A DNA stretch of 64,000 bases from Streptomyces olivochromogenes (GTDB lineage: Bacteria > Actinomycetota > Actinomycetes > Streptomycetales > Streptomycetaceae): NCBI RefSeq assembly GCF_001514115.1, contig NZ_KQ948451.1, positions 417,308 to 481,307 on the forward strand, read 5' to 3'. Within the stretch, counting starts at the first letter, position 1; every line of letters starts with the position of its first letter. This document shows, one piece after another, positions 1-8,979 of this stretch. The notes under the pieces were generated by a model, which ran no database searches, had not been told where the DNA came from, and saw only the letters and a program-made list of their open reading frames with translations. A program made the translations under genes and the position numbers.

Positions 1-1122
1 GTCGGCGAGGGCCATGGCCCGCTCGACCTGCCCATGCCGGGCCAGCAGGAGTGTCACGGACCTCAGCAGAATGTCGTGATCACGGCCGCCGCCGGTCTCG
101 AGCAGTGTCTCGGCCCGGTCGGCCAGGGCCAGGGCCACGTCCTGGTCGGCGGTTTCGGCGACCGCGTCCAGCACACATGCCATGTCCCAGGCGTCGAGCG
201 GGGATCTGGGGGAGAACGGGCGAGCGGCGGCGGACGGTCCGGGGTCCGGGTCTCCTTCCAGGACCATGTCCTGGTCGGCGGCTTCGCCGAGCGCCCACCC
301 GCATACCGTGCCCCCGGCCCCGACGGCGGGTCCGGGCGGGCGCAGGAGAGCGTCGAGCCGGTCAAGGTCTCCCCCAAGCGCCTCGCGGGCCAACACCACT
401 GCCAGGGGCCGTGGCTTGGACCACCCTGTCGAGTTGCGGGACCGGGTGATGTCCTCCACTCGGTCGGCGAGTACGGCGGCCCGGTCATGGTCGCCGGTGG
501 CGACGGCCACCTCCACGAGGAGGGCGAGCACCTGTTCCGCCCCGTCGACGGGGTAAGAGCTCACCTCGTCGTCGGCGCGAGCGGCGAACCTGAGCGCCTC
601 ATCGATGTCGCCGCTGTCGGCCACCGCTTTGGCCAGCAGGGCCCAGGCCCTCCCCCAGTTGTGCGGGTAGTGGATCCGCTCCGCCAGAGCGACAGCCCTG
701 GCGCGCTCACCGGCACGGGCCCACGCCAGCACGAGGGCGACCAGTGCCTGGTCCCGCAGCTGCCGCAGGGGAATCGACTCGGCCAGCGCCTGAGCGCCGC
801 ACAGGTCTCCCGCGCCCGCCGCGGCCTGCACCAGCTCCACAAGCTCCGTACCCTGCTTGAGCTCGTCACTGATCGTGTACGCCAGCTCAGCCGCGCGGAC
901 GAGGTGGCCGGTGCGGGCGAGCACCCTCAGGAACCACCCGCTGGTGAGACCGGTGCCCGGGTCCCTGCGCACCGACAGCCGGAGAAGGGCCAGCAGGCAG
1001 GGCTCGAACCCCCCCTGCACGATGTCACTTCCCACGTCGTTCTCCGGTGCCAGGCCGCGACGCCGCTCCCGTTCCCGCGTCATGAAAAGCTCTGGCCCCC
1101 ACTGGGCCAACCCCTCTGGCAT
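1..1122 (-). CDS. TPR-like helical repeat protein, incomplete (runs off left edge)
   Basis: On the minus strand the frame is open from an ATG at 1122 to base 1, giving 374 codons with no stop, so the C-terminus lies outside the window. The product is rich in Ala, Leu, Arg and Glu and is made of helical-hairpin repeats of about 35-40 residues. Examples are ALVALVLAWARAGERARA followed by VALAERI, and AWALLAKAVADSGDIDEAL. This is the tetratricopeptide-like pattern of many Streptomyces hypothetical proteins and suggests a protein-interaction scaffold; no catalytic motif is visible. The start is uncertain: 1122 has only a weak AAGGGGG upstream, and an in-frame ATG at 1083 is also possible. An in-frame TAA about 60 bases upstream of 1122 bounds the choice. 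Confidence 0.75.
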   Translation of the reverse strand, partial: MPEGLAQWGPELFMTRERERRRGLAPENDVGSDIVQGGFEPCLLALLRLSVRRDPGTGLTSGWFLRVLARTGHLVRAAELAYTISDELKQGTELVELVQAAAGAGDLCGAQALAESIPLRQLRDQALVALVLAWARAGERARAVALAERIHYPHNWGRAWALLAKAVADSGDIDEALRFAARADDEVSSYPVDGAEQVLALLVEVAVATGDHDRAAVLADRVEDITRSRNSTGWSKPRPLAVVLAREALGGDLDRLDALLRPPGPAVGAGGTVCGWALGEAADQDMVLEGDPDPGPSAAARPFSPRSPLDAWDMACVLDAVAETADQDVALALADRAETLLETGGGRDHDILLRSVTLLLARHGQVERAMALAD

Positions 1123-1509
1123 GCCCGGTGCCCCCTTGGTGAAGCCCCCAGCTGCGCACCCGCGCAGGCGGCCCAACAGTAATGGTGGGACTCCGTCGGA
1201 TTACTGACGTGCGAGAACTCAGGTCGGCGAGACCGGCGGCAACGGGGCCCCGACCTGACGGAGTCCCTGTCAGTGGCCTGGCCGAGATGTCGTTCCCGTT
1301 GGTGCGCAGGAGGGCGACGACGCGCCCGCTCAGCTGGATCGCCGCGGAGACCCGCTCACCGTCTGGGCGGGCGATTCCGTACGGCCGCGATGGCAAGAGC
1401 CTGTCGGGACGGGCCGTATGGCGTACGTCAGGTTTTGTCGCCCGTCAGTCCGGGCTGTGCTCCCGGCGGTCCGTGCAGCGCTCGGCACCGGCGACATGTA
1501 GCGCCACGG
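1123..1509. other. Gap without a recognisable gene
   Basis: 387 bases between two minus-strand genes. Open frames exist on both strands, as expected at this GC content, but none gives a recognisable protein or has a good ribosome site. I see no clear terminator or repeat. Confidence 0.5.
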
Positions 1510-1956
1510 TCAGTTACCAGGTCGGCGCAGCGTCGCGGGCCCCGCGACGAAGCGGGCAAGATCCTCGGCGGCACCGCGGGGCAGGCCGGCGACCGTCCCC
1601 TCCGGCAAAGCCGTGATCACGGCCCCCAGCCGCGCGGCGAGCTCCGGCAGCAAGGCCCAGGCCGAAGCAGGGGCATTGACGGCAGCGAGCAGCAGGTCGC
1701 CCTCGTAGAAGCAGGCGTCGAGCAGCGGCTCCTCGATCAGCAAGCGCACAGCGAGTGGAAGGACGTAGGGCAGTGCCACCTGCTGTGGAAGGAGAGTGCG
1801 CAGATCCGCCGCACTGAGTTCACCCAGGGGCACACGCCGCAACTCATGCACGGTGCGCACCAACCGGGTCGCGTCAGCGGCAGGAGGCGCCCACCGGGGT
1901 GGGTCCAGCTCATCGAGCGTGCGGTCGAGGTACAGCAGACGGTCCATGGGGCTCAT
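1510..1956 (-). CDS. CdiI-type contact-dependent inhibition immunity protein (orphan)
   Basis: About 148 residues starting MSPMDRLLYLDRTLDEL. The body has the pattern of the actinobacterial CdiI_3-like immunity family: an N-terminal W-x-P-P-x-x-A-T-x-L-V segment (PPRWAPPAADATRLVRTVHE), then PLGELSAADLRTLL, and a C-terminal EGDLLLAAVN motif. Known members are small cytosolic proteins that neutralise the toxic C-terminal domain of contact-dependent or polymorphic toxins. No toxin gene lies next to it, so this would be an orphan immunity gene, a common arrangement. A longer TTG start at 1974 and a shorter ATG at 1947 are possible. Family assignment is by motif recall and is moderately sure. Confidence 0.65.
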   Translation of the reverse strand: MSPMDRLLYLDRTLDELDPPRWAPPAADATRLVRTVHELRRVPLGELSAADLRTLLPQQVALPYVLPLAVRLLIEEPLLDACFYEGDLLLAAVNAPASAWALLPELAARLGAVITALPEGTVAGLPRGAAEDLARFVAGPATLRRPGN

Positions 1957-1986
1957 GTTCGCCGAAACAGGCAAGGACTCTAAAAA

Positions 1987-3070
1987 TCAGGTCACTACCA
2001 CTTCGCGGAATGTGCTCTCAGGCCGGACCTGGTGGAAGAACTCGCGTGCCACGTAGCGTTTGAGGCATTGGACGATTTCGCGTCGGGTCTTGCCCTCCTT
2101 GCTGCGGCGTTCGTAGTAGTCCTGGGTGCGTAGGTCGACGCGCGGGCGGGTCTGCACGACCCTGTGCAGGGCGGCGTCGGCCTGCCGGTCGCCGCCACGG
2201 TTGAGGCGACGGTACTGCCGACTGCCCGAGGAACGCTCGCCAGGGCTGACCCCGCACAGCGCCGCGAAGGACGCCTCAGCGCCCAGGCGTTCCGGGTTGT
2301 CCCCACCGTGATCAGCAAAGTGACGGCCGTGTCCGGACCGACGCCCACCAGAGTGAGCAGCTGCGGGCGTGGCGTTCCGCGAGCCAGGCCAGGCGGCCTT
2401 CCAAGTCCTGGATCTGCTCGGTGAGTTGTCCGATTCGCTGGGCCGGCAGACTCAGTGTGATGCGGGTGGCCTGCAGCACCGCTTCTACCCCGTTCCCGTC
2501 ACTCTTGTTGTCGTCGGCGAGCCGTACGCAGGTCCGGAAGAGTTCTGCATCGTTCAGCCCGGCCAGTTCTTTCCGCAGGTTCGGGTCGGCACTGACGAGG
2601 ACGGCCTTGAGCTGGTTGATCGCCTGGGTGCGGGCCTTGACCGCCGGCCCCTTGGCGAGTTTGTACATCCGGGCGATCTGCACCGGTCCATCGCCTGACT
2701 TGACCCGGGCGCGCGCCCTCCGGCTCAGCACCGCCCGGGCCGCGTCTGGGCATCGAGCGGGTCCGGCTTGCCGCGCCGGCGGCGGTCGGTCGCGTCGGGC
2801 CGGTTCGCATCGAACAGGTCCACGCCATGGGTCAACAAGTAGCGGGACAGAGCCGCCCCGAAGGAGCCGACCCCCTCCACTCCGGCCCGCCGCACCGCGC
2901 CCAGCCCCGTGGCCCACTCCAGCAGTTCGCGGTAACCGGCCGCGATGGCCGGGAACACTTCCGTGCCGATCACCACCCCCACCAGGGAGAGCACAGCAGC
3001 CACATGAACGTCCCGGTGCGTGTCCACTCCAAGGACCACGTCTAAGGGCTCTGGGCTCTCGGCTACGGCA
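1987..3070 (-). pseudogene. IS110-family transposase, multiply frameshifted
   Basis: Read on the minus strand from about 3070, the frame gives VVLGVDTHRDVHVAAVL, then VEGVGSFGAALSRYL and DANRPDATDRRRRGKPDPLD. This is the DEDD RuvC-like N-terminal domain of IS110 transposases. Near 2745 the protein continues in another frame (INQLKAVLVSADPNLRKEL), near 2350 in a third (VGVGPDTAVTLLITVG), and near 2290 in a fourth (ASFAALCGVSPGERSSGSRQ, RRLNRGGDRQADAALH). The last part is the C-terminal serine-containing domain, and it ends FREVVVT at a TGA at 1987. At least three frameshifts make it inactive. IS110 elements lack terminal inverted repeats, so exact ends cannot be set from sequence alone. Confidence 0.85.
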
Positions 3071-3316
3071 CAGTACTCGCCGCCGAGGGCAGCCGAAGGG
3101 CTTCCGGTCGAGCCGGGAAGGAAAGACTGTGCGTGATCTCCGGCGGCCGGCTTGGCACCACCCGGGGAGCGGCTCGCTCGGTTCGTCCATGAGCCGCCAG
3201 CCTGGCCGCTTTTGCCCTCTTTATGAAGTATAGGGGTTGGCGTAAAGGTGACTTGACGCCTGGTGGACAGGGCAAACTGCTGACCTCGGCACTTGACGGC
3301 ACCACGCTGTCCTCCC

Positions 3317-6300
3317 ATGAGAGACATGAACAACAGGTGGCGCCACAGAGTCCGCCCTCCCCGGCCTCGGCATACGGCGGCGACCGCCGCCCTCGTGGCG
3401 CTCGTGGCCGGTCTGACCGCCGCCCCCGGCGCCGCTCAGGACCTCGGCCCGCACACCGGGCGAACGGAAGCCGCCGCGCAGACCGGAGCGGCCCGGTCGC
3501 CGATCACCTCCCGGCATCAGCTCACACTGATCACCGGCGACCGCGTCACGCTGGAGACGGACACCTCGGGCAAGCAGAGTGTGTCGGTCGAGCCCGCCGA
3601 GGGCCGCGAACGAGTCGCGTTCATCAAGCGCCAGTCCGGTCACGACTGGACGGTCATACCCGCCGACACGCTCCCGCTGCTCGCGACGGGCCGCCTCGAC
3701 AAGGCGCTGTTCAACGTCTCCGCCCTGGTCCGGGGCAAGTACGCGCAGCGGTCGAGCCTGCCGCTGATCGTCGAGTACGCCGGGGACGCGGGCACCGCCC
3801 GGCGACAGCTGACCGCCGCCGGTGCCGACACCGTCCGCCCCATCGGCGGGACCCCCTTCGCGACCCTCGGCGAACACCGCGCGGACGCCGCCGGGTTCTG
3901 GAAGGGCATCGCCCCCGGCCGCGCGGACGCCACCGCCTTCGGAGCCGGTGTGCGCCGGGTCTGGCTGGACGGCCGCTCCAGGATCCAGCTCGACAGCACG
4001 GTGCCGCGCATCGGCGCCCCGCACGCCTGGGAGAAGGGCTACACCGGCACCGGCGTCAAGGTCGCCGTGCTCGACACCGGTTACGACCCCAATCACCCGG
4101 ACCTCAAGGGCCTCGTCACCGAGTCCGCGAACTTCACCACCGAGCCGAACACCGACGACCTGAACGGTCACGGCACCCATGTGACCTCCACGGTCGCCGG
4201 TTCCGGCGCGGCCTCGGACGGCACGTACAAGGGTGTGGCACCCGGTGTGCAGATCCTGTCCGGCAAGGTGTGCACGGCGGACGGCAACTGCGACAACTCC
4301 GACATCGTCGAGGGTCTGGCCTGGGCCGCCCAGCACGGCGCCAAGGTGATCAACCTCAGCCTGGGCGACACGGACACACCGGAGACCGACGCCCTCGAGG
4401 CCATGGTCGACACCGTGACCCGTGACTACGGCACGCTGGTCGTGGCCGCGGCCGGCAACAGCGGTCCCGACAAGGTCTCCTCGCCCGCCTCCGACGACCG
4501 GGCGCTGGCCGTCGGCGCGGCCGAGGAGGACGACGACCTCGCCGTCTTCAGCTCGGTCGGCCCGCGGGTGGGCGACTCCGGCCTCAAGCCGGACATCATC
4601 GCCCCCGGCGTCAACGTCGTCGCCGCGAGGGCGGGCGGCACCACCGCCGATGACGGCTATGTCGCGATGAGCGGCACGTCCATGGCCACGCCCCATGTGA
4701 CCGGAGCCGCCGCCATCCTGTTCCAGCAGCACCCCGACTGGACGGCGGAGCAGGTCAAGCGCCAGCTGATGCAGTCGGCGACCGGCGCCAAGGAGCACGG
4801 CGCCTACTTCCAGGGCGCCGGACGCGTCGACGTCGCCCGGGCGGTCGACCAGGACATCACCGCCGACACCACCGCACTGGACTTCGGGCTGATCCGCTGG
4901 ACGGACGGCACGCGTCCCCCGGTGACCAAGACCATCACCTACCGCAACCCGGGCGCCGCGCCGGTCACCCTTCAGCTGAAGGACAACCCGAGCAGCGGGA
5001 AGAAGGACGTGCCGGCTCCCGCCGGCCTGTTCCGGCTCAGCGCCGACACGGTCACCGTGCCCGCGCACGGAACCGCGGCCGTCACCCTCACCGCGACCCC
5101 GGAAGCCACCACGACGTACGCCGCCTACAGCGGTGTGGTGACCGCGAGCACCGATGACAACCAGGTGTCGGTGCGCGTCCCGTTCGGCATGAACGTCGAG
5201 CAGCCGTCCTACGACCTGCGCATCGGCATGAAGAGCCGCACGGGCGCCGCCCCCGACAACGCCTACCTGCTGGTCAACTCGGCCGACGGCAAGGCGTACG
5301 ACGTCGAGGCGCTCGGCAAGAGCAGCACGGTGGTGCGACTGCCGAAGGACACCTACTCGGTGAGCGGCTTCTACTTCGACGCCTCCTTCACCGAGGGCAC
5401 CATCGTCGGTGTGCCGAAGGTCGTGATGAGCGCCGACCGGCAGGTGACCATCGACGCCCGGAAGGCGAAGCCCGTCACGGTGTCGGCACCGAGCCGCTCC
5501 GCGCGCATCATGTCGGCCGAGATCGGCACGATCAGCATGGCCGACCAGCTGCTCTCGGTCACCATGTACAACGCGATCGGCACGGACCACATCGACGGCG
5601 TGTACGCGGTGCCGACAGCCCGGGACAAGGACTCCAAGTTCACCTACCTCGTCAGCACCGTCTGGGGTGACCCCGCCGGCGCGGACGGCAACCCCTCGTC
5701 GGTCTACTACCTCTCCCGGCCGGTGCACGGCGCCATCCCGGCCGATCCGGGATACCGCCCCCGCTCGTCGGAACTGGCCAAGGTGGACACCACTTTCGCC
5801 GCCACCACTCCGGGAACCACTGCGGCCCGCCTCGTCTGGATGTACGTCGACAACGTCCGCTTCAGCGCACCCTCGATGACGGGCCTGCCGGTGCCGACCC
5901 GGCGGGTCGACTACTTCTCGTCGGCCGAGGGCCTGCGCTGGCAGTCGGCCTTCGACCAGAACAACCTCTTCGACCCGGACACCCGCGGGCAGAGCTACCT
6001 CGGCGATCTGCACAGCTACAAGACCGGCGCCGAGGTCGAGGAGCGCTGGAACGGCGGGATCCAGGCCGTGGGCCTCGCGTCCTCGATGGCCGCCTTCCGC
6101 GAGGGCGACACCATCTACCGCCCGTTCCAGTCGGCCGCGAACGGAAACCTCGACCTGGTGGCCGACACGACGGCCGGCCTGCCCACGGTGGAGCTGTGGC
6201 GCAACGGCGAAGTCGTCTCCCAGGACTGGAGCATGAGCGACGTGCCCGCCGACGCGACCCCAGCCGACTACCGGCTGACGGTCGAGCACGACCGCGACCT

Positions 6301-6703
6301 CGCCCCCAGCTCGGTCTCCACCCACGTGTCGGCCGAATGGCGGTTCCGGTCGCAGACCACGGCGACCCGGCAGGCGCTGCCGCTGTACGCGGTCCGTATG
6401 GCGCCGAAGCTGGACGAGTGGAACCGGGCCGAGGCCGGCCGCAAGCTCGACATCCCGGTCCTGATCCAGCAGACGGCCGGCGCCCCGGCGTCGCCCATCC
6501 GCGTCTTCACCACCGAGGTCTCCTTCGACGAGGGGAAGACCTGGCAGTCGGTGCGGGTCAAGGGCTCCGGCATGGAGCGCACCGTGACCGTGGAGCACCC
6601 GCGCCGCGCCGCGGGCGGCTCGGTCAGCCTGCGCGTCCACGTCGAGGACGCGGCGGGCAACTCCTTCAAGGAGACCGTCATCAAGGGCTACCTGCTCAAG
6701 TAG
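3317..6703 (+). CDS. Secreted S8 (subtilisin-like) serine peptidase, ~1128 aa
   Basis: Starts MRDMNNRWRHRVRPPRPRH, followed by a hydrophobic stretch (AATAALVALVAGLTAAPGAA), a Sec-type signal peptide with cleavage near residue 40. A propeptide follows (about 40-240). The catalytic domain has the full triad: Asp253 in VAVLDTGYDPNHPDL, His285 in NGHGTHVTSTVAG, Ser455 in SGTSMATPHVTGAAA, with the oxyanion Asn in AAAGNSGPD. The roughly 650 residues after it are beta-rich and Fn3-like, a layout known for very large Streptomyces exoproteases. It is monocistronic; two strong hairpins follow. The start could instead be the ATG at 3326, since no strong ribosome site decides. A second gene of the same type lies at 14286-17999 on the other strand. 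Confidence 0.93.
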   Translation: MRDMNNRWRHRVRPPRPRHTAATAALVALVAGLTAAPGAAQDLGPHTGRTEAAAQTGAARSPITSRHQLTLITGDRVTLETDTSGKQSVSVEPAEGRERVAFIKRQSGHDWTVIPADTLPLLATGRLDKALFNVSALVRGKYAQRSSLPLIVEYAGDAGTARRQLTAAGADTVRPIGGTPFATLGEHRADAAGFWKGIAPGRADATAFGAGVRRVWLDGRSRIQLDSTVPRIGAPHAWEKGYTGTGVKVAVLDTGYDPNHPDLKGLVTESANFTTEPNTDDLNGHGTHVTSTVAGSGAASDGTYKGVAPGVQILSGKVCTADGNCDNSDIVEGLAWAAQHGAKVINLSLGDTDTPETDALEAMVDTVTRDYGTLVVAAAGNSGPDKVSSPASDDRALAVGAAEEDDDLAVFSSVGPRVGDSGLKPDIIAPGVNVVAARAGGTTADDGYVAMSGTSMATPHVTGAAAILFQQHPDWTAEQVKRQLMQSATGAKEHGAYFQGAGRVDVARAVDQDITADTTALDFGLIRWTDGTRPPVTKTITYRNPGAAPVTLQLKDNPSSGKKDVPAPAGLFRLSADTVTVPAHGTAAVTLTATPEATTTYAAYSGVVTASTDDNQVSVRVPFGMNVEQPSYDLRIGMKSRTGAAPDNAYLLVNSADGKAYDVEALGKSSTVVRLPKDTYSVSGFYFDASFTEGTIVGVPKVVMSADRQVTIDARKAKPVTVSAPSRSARIMSAEIGTISMADQLLSVTMYNAIGTDHIDGVYAVPTARDKDSKFTYLVSTVWGDPAGADGNPSSVYYLSRPVHGAIPADPGYRPRSSELAKVDTTFAATTPGTTAARLVWMYVDNVRFSAPSMTGLPVPTRRVDYFSSAEGLRWQSAFDQNNLFDPDTRGQSYLGDLHSYKTGAEVEERWNGGIQAVGLASSMAAFREGDTIYRPFQSAANGNLDLVADTTAGLPTVELWRNGEVVSQDWSMSDVPADATPADYRLTVEHDRDLAPSSVSTHVSAEWRFRSQTTATRQALPLYAVRMAPKLDEWNRAEAGRKLDIPVLIQQTAGAPASPIRVFTTEVSFDEGKTWQSVRVKGSGMERTVTVEHPRRAAGGSVSLRVHVEDAAGNSFKETVIKGYLLK

Positions 6704-6756
6704 CCGCTGGCGCGGAGTAGTCACGTCCTCGGGTAGCTACTTCCGCGAGCAGTGCA

Positions 6757-6777
6757 GCCCGGCCGCAGCGGCCGGGC
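6757..6777. terminator. GC-rich hairpin between convergent genes
   Basis: GCCCGGCCGC, one central A, then GCGGCCGGGC: a near-perfect 21-base palindrome 53 bases after the peptidase stop. No U-tract, as usual in Streptomyces. Confidence 0.6.
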
Positions 6778-6785
6778 GCACACGA

Positions 6786-6819
6786 ACAGGGCCCGCCGGA
6801 CACCTCCGGTGGGCCCTGT
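6786..6819. terminator. Bidirectional terminator hairpin
   Basis: Arms of 15 bases at 6786-6800 (ACAGGGCCCGCCGGA) and 6805-6819 pair completely with one G-U. It sits between the convergent S8 peptidase and LuxR-type genes, so it probably serves both. Confidence 0.75.
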
Positions 6820-6846
6820 CCGTGTGCGTCGCGGCGTCCGCCGTGC

Positions 6847-7845
6847 TCAGAGCCAGTCGCGGCGGGCCGCGTGCCAGCCCAGCTGCATACGGGTCGCGAC
6901 GCCCGCCAGGCTCATCAGGCCCTGGATACGCCGCTGGACGGTGCGCTTGCTGATCCGCAGCTGTCCGGCTATCGCCTCGTCCGTCATACCGGCGACCATC
7001 AGGGAGAGCAGATGCCGGTCCTCCCCGACCGGCGAGGCGGCATCCGTGGTGCCGGCGCCACCGATCTGGCCCTCCTCGGTCACCCGGAGCGGCGCACCGA
7101 TCTCCCAGTGGTGTTCGAACAGGGCGATGAGCGCGTCCAGCAGGCTGCTCTCCCGCACCACCGCGGCCCGCAGTTCCCGGGGGTTGCCGGACGTACCCGA
7201 GGCGGCCAGCGGCAGGATGGCCACCGAGCGGTCGGCGATCGCCATCCGCAGCGGCAGGAGGGGCACCGCCCGGGAGACCTCTCCGGCACACACGCCCTTG
7301 ACGACGTAGTCCACCGCGTCGGGGTCGTCGAAGTACGCCTGCTCGTACAGGGCCCTGTAGAGCACGCCCCGGTCCAGCGCGTCGAACTCCTCCTGATTGC
7401 TCTCCGGTGACATGGCCACGTACTGGGCCTTCACGAACCACATCATCTCGCGGTCCGCGCCGTGCTGGAGCTGGCGCAGATGCTGGCGCAGTGCCGCCGC
7501 GCCGGTGATGATCTCGACGGCCTCGCCCGTGCTCCGGGCCCATGCGCTGCGGCGGTGTGTCTCCGCCAGTTCGTAGACGGCGGCCCGGGTCTGTTCCAGG
7601 GCGTCGAAGTGGCGTTGGAGCCGGGGCATGAGGGCCACCTGCGGCGGCACGGCCGTGAACCATTCGGGACTGTCCTCGACCGACGACGCCAGGCCCTTGT
7701 GCTCCAGCGCGCGCAGCAGCAGCCGCGCGGTCGCGGCGTCGAGGGCCGAGCGGTCGGAGATGTCCTGAGCGGACGCCGTCCCGGTGGCGACCAGAAGGCG
7801 GTACACCTCGCTCTCGTCGGCCGTCAGGCCCACCGTCTCCAGCAT
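6847..7845 (-). CDS. LuxR-type (TrmB-like/HTH) transcriptional regulator
   Basis: 332 residues from MLETVGLTADESEVYRLLVA. Residues about 1-60 form a TrmB/MarR-like winged helix (LGLTADE-type N-terminus, SAQDISDRSALDAATARLLLRALEHKGL). The middle (about 100-260) resembles the phospholipase-D-like effector segment of TrmB-type regulators. The C-terminus has a LuxR helix-turn-helix (MVAGMTDEAIAGQLRISKRTVQRRIQGLM). This two-HTH build is common in Streptomyces and usually regulates secreted-enzyme or secondary-metabolism genes, but the target is unknown. The ATG at 7845 is chosen for the AAAGGTGG ribosome site four bases upstream; longer in-frame starts lack one. It is convergent with the S8 peptidase. 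Confidence 0.88.
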   Translation of the reverse strand: MLETVGLTADESEVYRLLVATGTASAQDISDRSALDAATARLLLRALEHKGLASSVEDSPEWFTAVPPQVALMPRLQRHFDALEQTRAAVYELAETHRRSAWARSTGEAVEIITGAAALRQHLRQLQHGADREMMWFVKAQYVAMSPESNQEEFDALDRGVLYRALYEQAYFDDPDAVDYVVKGVCAGEVSRAVPLLPLRMAIADRSVAILPLAASGTSGNPRELRAAVVRESSLLDALIALFEHHWEIGAPLRVTEEGQIGGAGTTDAASPVGEDRHLLSLMVAGMTDEAIAGQLRISKRTVQRRIQGLMSLAGVATRMQLGWHAARRDWL

Positions 7846-8053
7846 GTCGCCACCTTTCTCAGCATCCGGGCCGCCTCCGCCCGGGTTCGCGTGAGGGGAA
7901 ACGCAGTCGGCCCGGCGGATGATTCCACCAACCCCCGCGACCAGGCACCACAACGGTTGTCACCGGCGATCTGGCGATCTGACGATCTGGTTCACCGTGA
8001 CGGGGCGGTGCCGTCAGCACATCCGATGGACCCCGGGCGGGGCCGCTCGAGTG

Positions 8054-8404
8054 TCACAGACTATGGGCCACGGGGTGGCGAGGTTCGTACAGCGGCAGTT
8101 CGGCGCCACTGGGCAGCCGCACCGCCGTCAGCCTGCCCCAGCGCTGTTCGCTGACCGGGCGGGAGATCTCGACTCCCCGCGCACGCAGTTCCCCGAGCTG
8201 GGCGTCGAGGTCGTCGCACATCAGGAAGAACTCGTGCTGGGGGGCGCCCTCGGTGGGGTGCACGGCGATCTCTGCCGGGGGCAGCTTGAAGATCAGCCAC
8301 CCGCCGCCCGCGTCGACACCGGGGAAGGCGAGGACGTCGCGAATGAAGGCGCGGTCGGCCTCCGCGTCCTGGCTGTAGAGGATGACGTGGGCGCCGTTGA
8401 TCAT
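8054..8404 (-). CDS. VOC-superfamily (glyoxalase/bleomycin-resistance-like) protein
   Basis: 116 residues, MINGAHVILYSQDAEADRAFIRDVL to the stop. One complete beta-alpha-beta-beta-beta VOC module is seen, with a paired second half (HEFFLMCDDLDAQLGELRARGVEI) and the typical ending SGAELPLYEPRHP. Metal-ligand-like positions include His6 and the Glu of LPLYEP. Substrate cannot be read from sequence; VOC proteins include dioxygenases, isomerases and drug-binding proteins. It lies 36 bases downstream of the HxlR regulator on the same strand and may be co-transcribed with it. Confidence 0.85.
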   Translation of the reverse strand: MINGAHVILYSQDAEADRAFIRDVLAFPGVDAGGGWLIFKLPPAEIAVHPTEGAPQHEFFLMCDDLDAQLGELRARGVEISRPVSEQRWGRLTAVRLPSGAELPLYEPRHPVAHSL

Positions 8405-8440
8405 GCCGGACCTTCGTTTCGCCGAGATGGGCCGTTCGGT

Positions 8441-8920
8441 CTACGGGTTCGTCACCGGGCCCGACTGGTCCCAGCCGGGCACGAGGTCGTCCCGGTGGAC
8501 ATCTTCCCCGTGGACCCGCTCGCCGCAGGTCTCGCACACCGTGTGGGTGACGAGTTCGTGATCACGGTGCCGGATCCGGGCGGGCGGTGCGGTGACGACC
8601 CAGCGGTCGCCCCAGCCGATCAGTTCGCGGGTGATGGCACCCAGATCGCGCCCGGCCGCCGTCAGGTAGTAGCCGCTGTAGCGGGCGTCGTCCGGCAGCG
8701 GGCGCCGTTCGAGGACGCCGCTCTCCACCAGCGCCTTCAGGCGCGCGGCGAGCCGGTCCGTGGGAGCGCCGGTGTTCCTGGCGATCTGCCGGAAGCGGTG
8801 GTTGCCGAGCATGACCTCGCGGATCGCCGGCAGGGCCCAGCGGTCACCGATGATCTGGAGGGCCGCGGCGAGGGAGCACGGGCGCCCCGCCATGTCCCGG
8901 GGGTCGATGGGCGTGGTCAT
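8441..8920 (-). CDS. HxlR-family transcriptional regulator
   Basis: 159 residues from MTTPIDPRDMAGRPCSLAAALQIIGDRWALPAIREVM. It has the conserved HxlR start with the redox-type Cys (PCSLAAALQIIGDRW), a winged helix (LGNHRFRQIARNTGAPTDRLAARLKALVESGVLERRP) and the wing RYSGYYLTAAGRDL. The C-terminal extension carries a CxxC (VCETCGE), which could bind metal or sense redox. It is divergent from an MFS efflux gene with only 59 bases between starts, a classic local repressor/transporter pair. GGTTTG/CAAACC repeats in that gap are the likely operator. Confidence 0.9.
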   Translation of the reverse strand: MTTPIDPRDMAGRPCSLAAALQIIGDRWALPAIREVMLGNHRFRQIARNTGAPTDRLAARLKALVESGVLERRPLPDDARYSGYYLTAAGRDLGAITRELIGWGDRWVVTAPPARIRHRDHELVTHTVCETCGERVHGEDVHRDDLVPGWDQSGPVTNP

Positions 8921-8941
8921 TTTCCCAGTATCCCCCGGCAG

Positions 8942-8971
8942 GGTTTGATTTCCAAACCACCCTGTGTTTGG
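8942..8971. promoter_or_regulatory. Probable HxlR operator in the divergent promoter
   Basis: GGTTTG at 8942-8947 faces CAAACC at 8953-8958 with five bases between. An overlapping repeat pairs CCAAAC (8952-8957) with GTTTGG (8966-8971). Both lie inside the 59-base gap between the HxlR and MFS starts. Confidence 0.55.
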
Positions 8972-8979
8972 GTTGTGCC

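Noticed and set aside
1025..1396. 123-codon minus-strand frame upstream of the TPR-like gene
   Set aside because: Its second half overlaps the TPR-like gene in another frame and it resembles no family.
3221..6724. 1167-codon open frame antisense to the S8 peptidase
   Set aside because: Shadow of the GC-rich coding strand: Val/Gly/Arg/His-rich with no known domain, while the plus strand encodes a complete peptidase with its triad.
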